Assembly (NCBI RefSeq): GCF_013404595.1
Contig: NZ_JABVAX010000020.1
Coordinates: forward strand, 1 to 35,686
DNA from: Jannaschia marina
Lineage (GTDB): Bacteria > Pseudomonadota > Alphaproteobacteria > Rhodobacterales > Rhodobacteraceae
Reading direction: 5' to 3'
DNA: 35,686 nt
Made by a program: the position numbers and the translations under genes. Positions 7,956-16,487 of the stretch are shown piece by piece. Positions within the stretch are counted from its first letter, which is position 1; every line of letters starts with the position of its first letter. The notes below the pieces were generated by a model. It made no database searches and was not told where the DNA came from. It saw nothing but the letters and a program-made list of their open reading frames with translations.

Positions 7956-9887
7956 ATGAGCGAGGGCGAGCGCACGGGCCATCTGGTGCTCTGCACCTGC
8001 GGTGGCAGTCAGGAGATCGACGCGGAGGCCCTGTCGCGGGCGACGGGCCGGCATTGCAGCAAGGTGCACGACGCGCTCTGCACGATGGGTCCGGAAGCGG
8101 TCGGGCGGGCTTTCGCCGCACCCGATACGCTCATGGCCTGCGGTCAGGAAGCGGTGCGGCTGACCGAGCTGGCCGTCGAGGCGGGCGTGCCTGTGCCCCG
8201 CTTCGCCGACATCCGAGACCGCGCCGGCTGGGGACAGGGCGACGCGACCGCGAAACAGGCCGCGCTTCTGGCCGAAGCAGCGTTGCCGGCGGTCGAGCCG
8301 CGCGTCGTCGATGTCACCTCCGAGGGTCTCTGCCTGATCGTGGGCCCGGCCGAAGCGGCGCTTGCCGCGGCCGCGCGCCTGAAGGATGCGCTCGCCGTGA
8401 CCGTCCTACTGACCGACGGTGACCTGACCGAGGTTCCGCCCTGCGACGTCGTGATGGGTCGTATCCGCACCGCGACCGGGGCCTTCGGCGGCTTTGACCT
8501 GACGCTCGACGCCCTGCGGCAGTTCGACCCGACGGGCCGCACACTGGGCTTCACCGCGCCGCGCGACGGCGCGAAGACGCGCTGCGATGTCATCCTCGAC
8601 CTCACGGGTGGCACGCCGTTCTTTCCGGCGTATCGCAAGCGCGAAGGCTACCTGCGGCCCGATCCGAAGGACCCGCAGGCCGTGGCCGACGCGATCCTCG
8701 AGGCGAGCCAGCTCGTCGGCACCTTCGAGAAGGTGCTGCACGTCCGCACGGAGCCGGCGCTCTGCGCCCACTCCCGGGCCGAACAGACGGGCTGCACGAA
8801 TTGCCTCGACCTCTGCCCGACCGGCGCGATCGTGCCCGCGGGAGAGCATGTGACGATCGACCCGATGATCTGCGCCGGATGCGGAGCCTGCTCCTCCGTC
8901 TGCCCGTCCGGGGCCGTCGCCTACGACGCGCCACCCGTCGATGCGGTCTTCCGCCGGATCGAGGTCCTGGCCCGCGTGTTCCGCGCCGGGGGCGGGACGC
9001 CGAGCCTCCTGGTGCACGACGAACATGGGCAGGAGATGATCGCGCTCTCCGCCCGCCACGGCGCGGGGCTGCCGGCGCATGTCGTCCCCTTCCACCTGCC
9101 GGCGATCGCCGCCTTCGGCCACGCCGAGGCGATGGCGGCCCTCGGTGCGGGCTTCGCGCGGGTGGACATCCTGTTGGGTCCGAGGACCGAGCGTGACCCG
9201 GTGGAAAGCCAGATCGCGCTTGCCAATGCGCTGGCCGGGGCAGAGGCGGTACATCTGCTGGACGTGAATGATCCCGAAGCGCTGGAACAGGCTCTAACCG
9301 GCGTGTTAGAGCCGGTTTCGCATGATCCGATGCTGCCGCTCGGCACCCGCCGGCAGGTCACCCGCGTCGCCGCGGGCGCGCTGCACGACGGCACGCCGAC
9401 CCTGCCCCTTCCGGACGGTGCGCCCTATGGCGCGGTCCTCGTCGACACCGACGCCTGCACGCTCTGCCTCAGCTGCGTGTCGCTCTGCCCCTCGGGCGCG
9501 CTCGTCGACAACCCCGACCGGCCCGAGCTGCGCTTTCAGGAGGACGCCTGCCTCCAATGCGGTCTCTGCGCGAACATCTGCCCCGAGGATGCGATCACGC
9601 TGAAGCCGCAGCTTGACCTGTCGACCGAGGCCCTGAGCCCACGCATCCTCAACGAGGAGGAGCCAGCGGAGTGCGTCGAATGCGGCAAGCCCTTCGGCGT
9701 CGCCTCCACGATCGAGCGGATCGCCGGGATGCTCGCCGACAAGCATCCGATGTTCGGGGCGGAGAAGGCGCGCATGATCCGCATGTGCGATACCTGCCGC
9801 ATCAACGCGATGGCGCATTCCGAGAACAACCCCTTCGCCGCCGCCCCGCGCCCCCGGACGCGGACGAGCGACGACTATCTCAACTAG
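7956..9887 (+). CDS. multi-[4Fe-4S] ferredoxin-like protein of the FDH locus
   Basis: A 643-residue protein with no signal peptide, so cytoplasmic. It opens with a CTCGG motif and about 280 residues resembling part of heterodisulfide-reductase-like or electron-bifurcating proteins. Two ferredoxin motifs follow, CTNCLDLCPTGAI and CAGCGACSSVCPSGAV, then a non-cluster segment, then CTLCLSCVSLCPSGAL and CLQCGLCANICPEDAI. A late CVECGKPF and CDTC may bind another metal. The start is ATG 7956, with a very strong GAGGAGGAGG site inside a hairpin; the open frame begins much earlier but has no support. Such proteins lie beside FDH operons in many proteobacteria and may pass electrons to assembly or cofactor steps. 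Exact role unknown. Confidence 0.85.
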   Translation: MSEGERTGHLVLCTCGGSQEIDAEALSRATGRHCSKVHDALCTMGPEAVGRAFAAPDTLMACGQEAVRLTELAVEAGVPVPRFADIRDRAGWGQGDATAKQAALLAEAALPAVEPRVVDVTSEGLCLIVGPAEAALAAAARLKDALAVTVLLTDGDLTEVPPCDVVMGRIRTATGAFGGFDLTLDALRQFDPTGRTLGFTAPRDGAKTRCDVILDLTGGTPFFPAYRKREGYLRPDPKDPQAVADAILEASQLVGTFEKVLHVRTEPALCAHSRAEQTGCTNCLDLCPTGAIVPAGEHVTIDPMICAGCGACSSVCPSGAVAYDAPPVDAVFRRIEVLARVFRAGGGTPSLLVHDEHGQEMIALSARHGAGLPAHVVPFHLPAIAAFGHAEAMAALGAGFARVDILLGPRTERDPVESQIALANALAGAEAVHLLDVNDPEALEQALTGVLEPVSHDPMLPLGTRRQVTRVAAGALHDGTPTLPLPDGAPYGAVLVDTDACTLCLSCVSLCPSGALVDNPDRPELRFQEDACLQCGLCANICPEDAITLKPQLDLSTEALSPRILNEEEPAECVECGKPFGVASTIERIAGMLADKHPMFGAEKARMIRMCDTCRINAMAHSENNPFAAAPRPRTRTSDDYLN

Positions 9888-9896
9888 GAGACCCCG

Positions 9897-10088
9897 ATGG
9901 TCGACGACTTCAACATGTCCATGCGCAAGTTCCTCAAGCAGGTCGGCGTGACCTCGCAACAGGCGATCGAGAAGGCCGCGCGCGAGGCGGGGCCGGACGG
10001 CCCGTTTCACGCGAAGGTCGTGCTGACGATCGACGGGCTGGAGCTTGAGCATGTCGTGACCGGCACGATCAACGGCCGCCCCGAATGA
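9897..10088 (+). CDS. DUF6494 small protein
   Basis: A 63-residue protein, MVDDFNMSMRKFLKQVGVTS at the start, followed by QQAIEKAARE and a C-terminal beta-rich stretch ending in TGTINGRPE. It matches the DUF6494 family as I recall it, small proteins next to mrp/FDH genes. The gene starts 9 bases after the ferredoxin-like gene, and its last codons overlap the mrp start (ATGA). There are no cysteines, so it is unlikely to carry a cluster. It could be a partner of the Mrp ATPase. Function unknown. Confidence 0.8.
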   Translation: MVDDFNMSMRKFLKQVGVTSQQAIEKAAREAGPDGPFHAKVVLTIDGLELEHVVTGTINGRPE

Positions 10089-11149
10089 GCGCACCGACGC
10101 GGGAGGACGTGCTTGCCGTCCTCAAGGGAATCGACGCGCCGGGCGGCGGCGATCTGGTGTCGGCGGGGCTCGTGCGGGCGCTGTCGGTGGCGAATGGCGA
10201 AGCGCGCTTCGTGATGGAAATCGCGCCATCGCAGGCCCAGGCGATGACGCCGGTGCGCGACGCCGCCGAAGCCGCGCTGAAGGCGATGCCCGGCATGACC
10301 AAGGTGTCCGTGGCGCTCACCGCCCATTCCGACAAGGCCCCGCCCGACCTCAAGCCGTCCCGCCCCGCGCAGCCGACCGGGCCGCAGCCCGTGCCCGGCG
10401 TCGCCCGCATCCTCGCCGTGGCGAGCGGCAAGGGCGGCGTGGGCAAGTCGACGCTCTCGTCGAACCTCGCCGTCGCGCTCGCCGCCGAGGGGCGGCGCGT
10501 GGGCCTGCTCGATGCCGACGTCTACGGGCCGTCGCAGCCGCGGATGCTGGGCGTGTCGGGCCGGCCGCAATCGCCCGACGGCAAGACGATCCTGCCGCTG
10601 CGCAACCATGGCGTCACGATGATGTCGATGGGCCTGATGACGAACGAGGATCAGGCCGTGGTCTGGCGCGGCCCGATGCTGATGGGCGCGCTGCAGCAGA
10701 TGATGACACAGGTGCAATGGGGCACGCTCGACGTGCTGCTGGTCGATTTGCCGCCGGGGACCGGCGACGTGCAGATGACGCTGGGCCAGAAGTTCCACGT
10801 CGACGGCGCGATCGTGGTCTCCACCCCGCAGGACGTGGCCCTTATGGACGCGCGCAAGGGCATCGACATGTTCAAGCAGATGGGCGTGCCGGTCGTGGGC
10901 ATGGTCGAGAACATGTCGACGCATATCTGCTCCAACTGCGGGCACGAGGAACATATCTTCGGCCACGGCGGCGTCGCGAAGGAGGCCGGGAAGCTGGGCG
11001 TGCCGCTCCTGGCCGAGATCCCGCTCCATCTGTCGATCCGGGTGGCCGCCGATGGCGGTGCCCCGGTGGTCGCCTCCAAGCCCGAGGGGGCCGAGGCGCA
11101 AGCCTACCGCGCGCTGGCACGGCGTCTGGTCGAGGCGGGCCATGCCTGA
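10085..11149 (+). CDS. mrp: Mrp/ApbC-family Fe-S cluster carrier ATPase
   Basis: A 354-residue protein with an N-terminal MIP18/DUF59-like domain (about 1-80) and a P-loop ATPase domain. The deviant Walker A motif GKGGVGKS is at about residues 117-124, DADVYGPSQPRMLG follows, and a PPGTGD motif comes later. The CxxC pair in ICSNCGHEE binds the bridging [4Fe-4S] cluster in the dimer. Family members carry and deliver Fe-S clusters in the cytoplasm. Placement directly after a protein with at least four cluster motifs, opposite an FDH with five more, suggests this copy serves FDH maturation. It could equally be the general housekeeping Mrp of the cell. Confidence 0.93.
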   Translation: MSAPTREDVLAVLKGIDAPGGGDLVSAGLVRALSVANGEARFVMEIAPSQAQAMTPVRDAAEAALKAMPGMTKVSVALTAHSDKAPPDLKPSRPAQPTGPQPVPGVARILAVASGKGGVGKSTLSSNLAVALAAEGRRVGLLDADVYGPSQPRMLGVSGRPQSPDGKTILPLRNHGVTMMSMGLMTNEDQAVVWRGPMLMGALQQMMTQVQWGTLDVLLVDLPPGTGDVQMTLGQKFHVDGAIVVSTPQDVALMDARKGIDMFKQMGVPVVGMVENMSTHICSNCGHEEHIFGHGGVAKEAGKLGVPLLAEIPLHLSIRVAADGGAPVVASKPEGAEAQAYRALARRLVEAGHA

Positions 11150-11795
11150 CTTCCCGCCGCTCCTGCGCGGGATGCTGGCCGCCGAGCCGTGGGCGGCCGC
11201 GGTCGAAGCAGCGCGGACGGGCTGCGACGGTGGCCTGATCTGTTGGCGTGGGGGTGCGACGCTCGACGCGGCAATCGTCTTCGCGCCGGAGGTGCCGCTC
11301 TCGGAGGCGGCGCAGATGCAGTCCCTGACCGCGCTTGCCCTCCGCGACGGTCTGGGCGCGATCGGTCCGGCGGAGATGCCGGTGCACCTGACATGGGACG
11401 GCGGCGTCATGGTGAACGGCGCGGAGGCAGGCCGGGTTTCGGCGATTTCACCCGTATCAGAGCCTTATCTCGTGCCCGACTGGCTCGTGACCGCGTTCAC
11501 GATTCGCTTCCTTCCGGTCGACGATCTGGAGCGGACGGCGCTCTGGTCGGAAGGGGCGGGCGACGTGACGCCGGAGGATCTGTTGGAGAGCTGGGCACGG
11601 CATCTGATGCACCGGCTGTCGGTATGGGAGGAGGCGCGCGCCCGGTCGCTGCACGCCGATCTGACGGGCTGTTCCTGGGAGGTCGAGGCGGGCAACGCCG
11701 GATTCGTCGGCCTCGACGAGGGGCTGGGGCGCTTGCGCCGGGTGGACGGTGCGGTGACACTCGATCCGCTGACCGATCTTCTGGAGATCCCATGA
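11142..11795 (+). CDS. biotin/lipoate protein ligase-like protein with DUF4444-type C terminus
   Basis: A 217-residue protein starting MPDFPPLLRGMLAAEPWAAA, which overlaps the mrp stop by 8 bases. It keeps the general plan of the biotin/lipoate ligase fold: GLICWRGG, a middle EMPVHLTWDGGVMVNG strand pair, then VPDWLVTAFTIRFLP. The C-terminal part (WARHLMHRLSVWEEARARSLHADL...) fits DUF4444. The usual ligase GRGRxGRxW motif is not seen, so it may not adenylate biotin. In this operon it may bind or transfer a different cofactor or act on an FDH-related protein; that is inference. Domain assignment is from remembered family patterns. Confidence 0.7.
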   Translation: MPDFPPLLRGMLAAEPWAAAVEAARTGCDGGLICWRGGATLDAAIVFAPEVPLSEAAQMQSLTALALRDGLGAIGPAEMPVHLTWDGGVMVNGAEAGRVSAISPVSEPYLVPDWLVTAFTIRFLPVDDLERTALWSEGAGDVTPEDLLESWARHLMHRLSVWEEARARSLHADLTGCSWEVEAGNAGFVGLDEGLGRLRRVDGAVTLDPLTDLLEIP

Positions 11796-12265
11796 ACCTC
11801 GCGCGCGCGATCCATTTCGACGAGAGCGACCGCAACGTCTATCACGTCGCCGCCCGCACCGGCGAATGGTGCCTCTCGGGCGGTTTCGAGTTTTCCGACT
11901 GGTCCGAGGGCGATCTCGTGGGCAAGGCGCGGCAGGCCTTCGCGAACGGCTGGCTCGGGCTCGAAACCTTCGGCCGCGTCACCTTCGTTGCCGTCACGCG
12001 GATCGAGCCGGCGGAGCGGGACGCGCTGATCGAGGCGCTGGCGGAACACTTCGTCGCCCTTCACGGCGCGCCCTCGCTCGACGCCGCGCGGCCGGTCGCG
12101 ACCGAGGAGGTCGACGCGATGATCGACCTTTGCGACGGGGTGGATGCGGGCCGGGTGATGACGGTGAGCCGCACGCTGGGCGAGGCCGGCGTTCACGAGG
12201 CCTTTCGCATCCTCGAAGCGCGCGAAGCCGATCTGGCGCAGGTGGCGGTGCACGGCGACGAATAG
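11792..12265 (+). CDS. DUF6505 protein, last gene of the FDH accessory operon
   Basis: A 157-residue protein starting MNLARAIHFDESDRNVYHVA, with GEWCLSGGFEFSDW and KARQAFANGWLGLETFGR segments, then a helical C-terminal half. It overlaps the preceding gene by ATGA. It matches DUF6505 as I recall that family from the same gene neighbourhood in other alphaproteobacteria. No catalytic motif is apparent. Complete linkage with mrp and the FDH accessory genes points to a role in enzyme maturation. The operon ends here at a strong inverted repeat. Confidence 0.78.
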   Translation: MNLARAIHFDESDRNVYHVAARTGEWCLSGGFEFSDWSEGDLVGKARQAFANGWLGLETFGRVTFVAVTRIEPAERDALIEALAEHFVALHGAPSLDAARPVATEEVDAMIDLCDGVDAGRVMTVSRTLGEAGVHEAFRILEAREADLAQVAVHGDE

Positions 12266-12275
12266 TCGTCGCGCA

Positions 12276-12308
12276 CCGTCTTCCTCGGGCTCGACCCGAG
12301 GAAGACGG
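12276..12308. terminator. strong inverted repeat between convergent operons
   Basis: A perfect 14-base inverted repeat, CCGTCTTCCTCGGG and CCCGAGGAAGACGG, with loop CTCGA. It starts 10 bases after the stop of DUF6505 and 32 bases from the end of tupA, which is read from the other side, so it can end transcription in both directions. There is no T-run on the plus strand, so efficiency without Rho is uncertain. Confidence 0.75.
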
Positions 12309-12340
12309 TCAGACCGGGCCCGACCATGACGCACGGGGCT

Positions 12341-13129
12341 TCAGCGTGTCGCGTTGAAGGTAAACAGTTGCTCGCCCGACACCCGGTAGCCGTCGATCAA
12401 GCTTTGTGCACGCTCGGAGACGAGCCAGTCTTCGAGTCGTGCCGCCGCGTCGCCGGCGATGTCGTCGTTCTTGCCCGGATCGACGGGCAGATAGGCGTAT
12501 TGGTTGAAGAGCGCCGGGTCGCCCTGAAACAGGAGGGCCATGCCCTCGGTATTGCCGAAGGCGAGCCAGCTTGCGCGGTCGGAGAGCACGTAGGCCCCCA
12601 TGCCGACCGCCGTGTTGAGCGCGGCCCCCATGCCAGCACCCACGGGGCGATACCATTCGCCCTCGGGCGGTAGGCCCGTCGCCTCCCAGAGCGCGAGCTC
12701 TGCCTTGTGCGTACCGCTGTCGTCGCCCCGGCTGACGAAGGGCACTTCGGCGGCGGCGATCCGGGCGAGCGCCTCGGTGGCGGAGGTCGCCTCGGCCAGG
12801 CCCGCGGGGTCGTCCGCGGGGCCGACGAGGACGAAGTCGTTGTACATGATCTCCCGCCGGTGCGGGGCGTGGCCCGCGGCGACGAAGGCCTCCTCCGCCG
12901 TGCGGGCGTGGACGAGGACGGCGTCGACGTCGCCCGCCTCCCCGAGGCGCAGCGCCTGACCGGTGCCGACGACGACGAGTTCGACGTCGAGGTCCGTCTC
13001 CGCCGCGATCGCCGGCAGAAGCACCTCCGAGAGGCCCGAGTTCTCGAAGGACGTGGTGACCGCCATGCGCATCGTTTCGGCCGCGGCGGCGAGCGGCAGA
13101 AGGCAGAGGAGGAGGGCGCGGAGAAGCAT
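12341..13129 (-). CDS. tupA: tungstate ABC transporter, periplasmic binding protein
   Basis: A 262-residue periplasmic protein with a signal peptide (MLLRALLLCLLPLAAAA). The mature part opens MRMAVTTSFENSGLSEVLLP, the TupA ligand motif (T-T-S...S-G-L) that distinguishes it from molybdate ModA. Further family segments are VGTGQALRLGEAGDVDAVLVH, FVSRGDDSGTHKAE and GAALNTAVGMGAYVLSDR. Its gene is the last of the three, an order (B-C-A) unlike the usual A-B-C; a 67-base gap with a small hairpin separates it from tupC. It provides tungstate for the molybdopterin enzyme encoded next door. Confidence 0.93.
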   Translation of the reverse strand: MLLRALLLCLLPLAAAAETMRMAVTTSFENSGLSEVLLPAIAAETDLDVELVVVGTGQALRLGEAGDVDAVLVHARTAEEAFVAAGHAPHRREIMYNDFVLVGPADDPAGLAEATSATEALARIAAAEVPFVSRGDDSGTHKAELALWEATGLPPEGEWYRPVGAGMGAALNTAVGMGAYVLSDRASWLAFGNTEGMALLFQGDPALFNQYAYLPVDPGKNDDIAGDAAARLEDWLVSERAQSLIDGYRVSGEQLFTFNATR

Positions 13130-13196
13130 CGGCGGGGCCTTTCGGGGGACGTTCGCAGCGATGATTTCCCTCGGGACCGGGGAAGTAAAGCCGCGA

Positions 13197-13910
13197 TCAC
13201 TCCACGATGTCGCCGCGCAGGAAAGCCGCCGCCTCGGGTGTCGACGGCCCGGCGAAGAAGCGCGCGGCGGGGCCGCTTTCGTGGATGCGGCCGTGGAGCA
13301 GGAAGACGACCTCGTCGGCGATCCGCCGGGCCTGCCCCATGTCGTGCGTCGCCATGACGAGGCGCGTGCCCGAAGCGGCGGCGGCGGTCAGATGGCCTTC
13401 GATCTCGCGGGTGGCGGCCCCGTCGAGCGCCGCGCAGGGCTCATCGGCGAACAGCACCTCCGGCATGGTGATGAGCGCACGGGCGAGGGCGAGGCGCTGC
13501 ATCTCCCCGCCAGAGAGCGAGGGAGCCGATTGCCCGAGCTGCGCCGTCAGGTCGAAGCGTGCGGCGATCTCCTCGGCCTTCGCGCGGGCCCCGGCGCGCG
13601 TCACACCGCGCAGGCGCAGGGGATAGGCGAGGTTCGCGAGGACGGAGCGGCGGAGGGCGATCGGATGTTGGAAGACATAGGCCTGTCTCTGCCGGGCCTC
13701 CGCTTCGGGGAGGGACCAATCGACGGCTCCTTCGGCCACGCGCTGCAACCCGTGCATCATCCGCAGGAGCGACGTCTTGCCCGAGCCGTTCGGCCCGATC
13801 GCGACCGTTACGCCGCACGGCCCGAGGGTCAGGTCGACCGGGCCGACGAGCCGCCTGCCGCGCCGCCGCAAGGTCGCGCCCCGCAGGGTGAGGGGGAGGG
13901 CGGCTACCAC
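13197..13910 (-). CDS. tupC: tungstate ABC transporter, ATP-binding protein
   Basis: A 237-residue ABC ATPase. The frame stays open upstream through tupB, but the start is GTG 13910, overlapping the tupB stop (GTGGTAG). Motifs in order: Walker A GPNGSGKTS near residue 41, Q-loop in AYVFQHPIALRR, signature LSGGEMQRLALARAL, Walker B VLFADEPCAALD, H-loop MATHDMGQARR. The C terminus after the NBD is short, without the molybdate-binding (TOBE) domain of ModC, as expected for TupC. It acts on the cytoplasmic face with TupB. Confidence 0.92.
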   Translation of the reverse strand: MVAALPLTLRGATLRRRGRRLVGPVDLTLGPCGVTVAIGPNGSGKTSLLRMMHGLQRVAEGAVDWSLPEAEARQRQAYVFQHPIALRRSVLANLAYPLRLRGVTRAGARAKAEEIAARFDLTAQLGQSAPSLSGGEMQRLALARALITMPEVLFADEPCAALDGAATREIEGHLTAAAASGTRLVMATHDMGQARRIADEVVFLLHGRIHESGPAARFFAGPSTPEAAAFLRGDIVE

Positions 13911-14608
13911 GTGCCCTGCCGTTCCGTTCGCAGAACCCAGTGGCTCGCCCAGGAGACGACGAGCGCGAGGCCGATCAGGATGAGGCCGAGGCCCACGGCG
14001 AGCGCGAACTGCCCCCGCCCCGTCTCGAGCGCGATGGCCGTGGTCAGCACACGCGTGGCCCCGTCGATGTTGCCGCCGACGATCATGATCGCGCCGACCT
14101 CCCCGATGGCGCGCCCGAACCCGGCGAGCGCCGCCGTCAGGAGCGCGCGCCGCCCGTCCACGAGGAGCGTGAGGATGCGTTGCCCGCGCGTGGCGTTCAT
14201 CGAAATGAGGAGGTCGTGATACTCGGACCAGAGGTCGCGCATGGCCTGATGGGCGATCGAGGCGACGAGCGGCGTGATGATGACGACCTGCGCGATGATC
14301 ATCGCCGTCGGCGTGAAGAGAAGGTTCAGAACGCCGAACGGCCCCGACCGCGACAGAAGCAGGTAGACGACGAGGCCGACGACCACCGGCGGCAGGCCGA
14401 TGAGCGCATTCAGCGTGGCAATCACCGCCCGCCGCAGACGGAAGCGGCGCACGGCGAGCCAGCCCCCGAGCGGCAGTCCGATGACGCAGGCGATGACGAG
14501 CGCAGTCAGCGTCACGCGCAGCGAGCGCAGCGTGATCTCGATCAGCTCCGCGTCGAGCGTCACGATCAGGCGCAGCGCCTCGCCCAGTCCTGCCAACAGA
14601 TCGCCCAT
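13904..14608 (-). CDS. tupB: tungstate ABC transporter, permease
   Basis: A 234-residue inner-membrane protein of the molybdate/tungstate/sulfate permease class, with about five membrane helices. The permease signature region is recognisable in NATRGQRILTLLVDGRRALLTAALAGFGRAIGEVGAIMIVGGNI, here spanning about residues 138-182 with the EAA-loop glycine and the GRAIGEVGA segment typical of TupB. It is the first gene of the tup set, 59 bases after the dehydrogenase gene on the same strand, with GGGAGG before ATG. No terminator separates the two, so read-through from the sugar operon is possible. Confidence 0.92.
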   Translation of the reverse strand: MGDLLAGLGEALRLIVTLDAELIEITLRSLRVTLTALVIACVIGLPLGGWLAVRRFRLRRAVIATLNALIGLPPVVVGLVVYLLLSRSGPFGVLNLLFTPTAMIIAQVVIITPLVASIAHQAMRDLWSEYHDLLISMNATRGQRILTLLVDGRRALLTAALAGFGRAIGEVGAIMIVGGNIDGATRVLTTAIALETGRGQFALAVGLGLILIGLALVVSWASHWVLRTERQGTW

Positions 14609-14667
14609 CGTGCCTCCCGCCGGTCAGATGGCCCGGGCGGCGGAGCGGGCGCAAGCCCCCGCGCGCG

Positions 14668-15666
14668 TCAGGGGCGCAGGTCGACCATCACCTTGACCAG
14701 ATCGGCACGGTCGGCGGCGAGCCCGGCGAAGCGCCCCGCCAGCTCCTCGAGGGTCAGCGTGGCCGAACAGAGCGCGTCGGCGTCGATGCGGCGGTCGCGG
14801 AAAGCCTGCATCACCGTCTCGAAGTCGGCGCGGAGCGCGTTGCGGCTGCCGATGAGGCGCATCTCGCGCTTGTGGAACTCCGGGTCGGCGAAGGTGATGT
14901 CGTCCTTCACCACGCTCACCAGGACATAGCTGCCGCCGTGGGCGACGGCGGCAAACCCCGCCTCGATCGCGCGGGCGTTGCCGGTCGCGTCGAAGACCGC
15001 ATCGAAGCCGTCGCCTTCGGTCGTGGCCATCGCGTCGGCGATCGCGCCGTGGGTGGCGTCGAAGCCGAAGGTGTCGCGCATGGTGGCAAGGCGCGCGGGC
15101 GAGATATCGAGGAAGGTCACCTCCGCTTCTGCGATGCGGGCGAAGAGCGCCGTACCAAGGCCGATGGGCCCCGCGCCGGTCACGAGCACACGGTCGCCCG
15201 GTCGAAGCTCGGCGCGGGCGGCGGCATGGGCCCCGATGGCGAGAAACTCGACCATCGCGGCCTCGCGCGTCGTGAGGCCCGTCGCGGGGTAGAGGTTGCC
15301 CGCCGGCACCGCCAGCTGATCGGCGAGGCCGCCGTCGCGGTGGACGCCCAGAACCTCGATCGCCATGCAGCAATTCGGCTTGCCGCGCGTGCACGCCCGG
15401 CATGTCCCGCAGGCGAGATATGGGTTCACCACGACGAGGTCGCCCGCCGCGAAGCCCGCGCTGTCGCGAGCCACCCGCGCCGAGAGCTCGTGCCCGATCA
15501 CGCGGGGGTAGTTCAGGAACGGGTGCTTGCCTTCGAGGATATGATAGTCCGTGCCACAGATGCCGACCGAGCAGATGTCGAGCAGAACCCAGCCCTCGGG
15601 CACCTCGGGCGCGGGCCGCTCCTCTACCGCGAAGGAGCCCGGGGCAACGCAGGTGCCGACCCTCAT
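14668..15666 (-). CDS. zinc-dependent dehydrogenase, L-galactonate/polyol dehydrogenase-like
   Basis: A 332-residue medium-chain dehydrogenase. Catalytic zinc ligands are visible in [19 protein letters not shown] and VIGHEL; the structural zinc site is [15 protein letters not shown]. The Rossmann fold starts [18 protein letters not shown] and has an acidic residue (FLDIS) after the second strand, favouring NAD. It is the last gene of the ABC transporter operon and overlaps the ATPase gene by ATGA. With a tagaturonate/mannonate-type reductase and a fuconolactonase-like hydrolase nearby, oxidation of a sugar acid such as L-galactonate (LgoD-like) is a reasonable guess. The substrate cannot be read from the sequence. 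Confidence 0.85.
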   Translation of the reverse strand: MRVGTCVAPGSFAVEERPAPEVPEGWVLLDICSVGICGTDYHILEGKHPFLNYPRVIGHELSARVARDSAGFAAGDLVVVNPYLACGTCRACTRGKPNCCMAIEVLGVHRDGGLADQLAVPAGNLYPATGLTTREAAMVEFLAIGAHAAARAELRPGDRVLVTGAGPIGLGTALFARIAEAEVTFLDISPARLATMRDTFGFDATHGAIADAMATTEGDGFDAVFDATGNARAIEAGFAAVAHGGSYVLVSVVKDDITFADPEFHKREMRLIGSRNALRADFETVMQAFRDRRIDADALCSATLTLEELAGRFAGLAADRADLVKVMVDLRP

Positions 15667-16430
15667 GCGACCGCCCTCCGCGGGGCCCAGCCTTCCGGCA
15701 GCGTGCCTTTGACGATGAGGCTCAGCACGTCGTCCTTGGTGACGTCGCGGATGTCGTGATCGCCTACGTTGGCCCCCTTGTTCATGACCATGACCCGATC
15801 ACAGAGATCGAAGACATCGTGCATGTCGTGGCTCACGAGGAAGATGCCGATGCCCTCGGCCTTCAGCGTCTTGATGAGGTCCGCGACCATCGCCGTCTCG
15901 GAAGGGCCGAGCGCGGCGGTCGGTTCGTCCATGATGAGGATCTTCACGTCGAAATAGATGGCGCGGGCGATGGCGATGACCTGACGCTGCCCGCCCGAGA
16001 GGCGCGCGACCGGGTCGCCGAGGTTTTTGAAGTTCGGGTTCAGGCGGTGCAGCGCCTTGCGGGCCTCCGACAGCATCCGCCTGTCGTCGAGGTTGCCCCA
16101 GCGGGTCTTCAGTTCCCGGCCGAGGAACAGGTTTGCCGGCGCGTCGAGGTGATTGGCGAGCGCGAGTGTCTGGTAGATCGTCTCGATCCCATGGGCGCGG
16201 GCGTCCTGCGGGCTGTCGATGCGGACGGGTTTGCCGTCGACTTCGATATGCCCGCCGCTCGCCGCCATGGCCCCCGAGAGGATGCGCATCAGGCAGGACT
16301 TGCCGGCCCCGTTGTGACCCAGCACGCCCACGACCTCGCCCGGGTTGAGCGCGACGGACACGTCCCGCACCGCCTCGACGCCGCCGAAGTGCTTCTCGAT
16401 CCCGTGCATGGCGACGAGGGGAGGGGACAT
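15663..16430 (-). CDS. sugar ABC transporter ATP-binding protein (single cassette)
   Basis: A 255-residue ATPase of the carbohydrate uptake type 2 class with one cassette only (FrcA-like), not the doubled RbsA form. Walker A is [14 protein letters not shown], with [20 protein letters not shown] as the Q-loop region, [15 protein letters not shown] as the signature, [12 protein letters not shown] as Walker B and [15 protein letters not shown] as the H-loop. It would work as a homodimer with the permease at 17446-18474. The gene follows the binding-protein gene after a 57-base gap that holds a very stable hairpin, and overlaps the dehydrogenase gene downstream. Confidence 0.92.
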   Translation of the reverse strand: MSPPLVAMHGIEKHFGGVEAVRDVSVALNPGEVVGVLGHNGAGKSCLMRILSGAMAASGGHIEVDGKPVRIDSPQDARAHGIETIYQTLALANHLDAPANLFLGRELKTRWGNLDDRRMLSEARKALHRLNPNFKNLGDPVARLSGGQRQVIAIARAIYFDVKILIMDEPTAALGPSETAMVADLIKTLKAEGIGIFLVSHDMHDVFDLCDRVMVMNKGANVGDHDIRDVTKDDVLSLIVKGTLPEGWAPRRAVA

Positions 16431-16452
16431 GGGCTGGCCTTTCGCGGGTTCG

Positions 16453-16474
16453 GGGGTGGCCCGGAGGCCACCCC
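16453..16474 (-). promoter_or_regulatory. intercistronic UNCG-tetraloop hairpin after the binding-protein gene
   Basis: On the transcript (minus) strand a perfect 9-base stem GGGGTGGCC / GGCCACCCC closes a TCCG loop, the cUNCGg class of extra-stable RNA tetraloop. It lies 14 bases after the stop of the binding-protein gene. In transporter operons such hairpins protect the upstream mRNA or cause partial termination, giving more binding protein than membrane parts. Confidence 0.7.
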
Positions 16475-16487
16475 ACTGGGAGACCCC

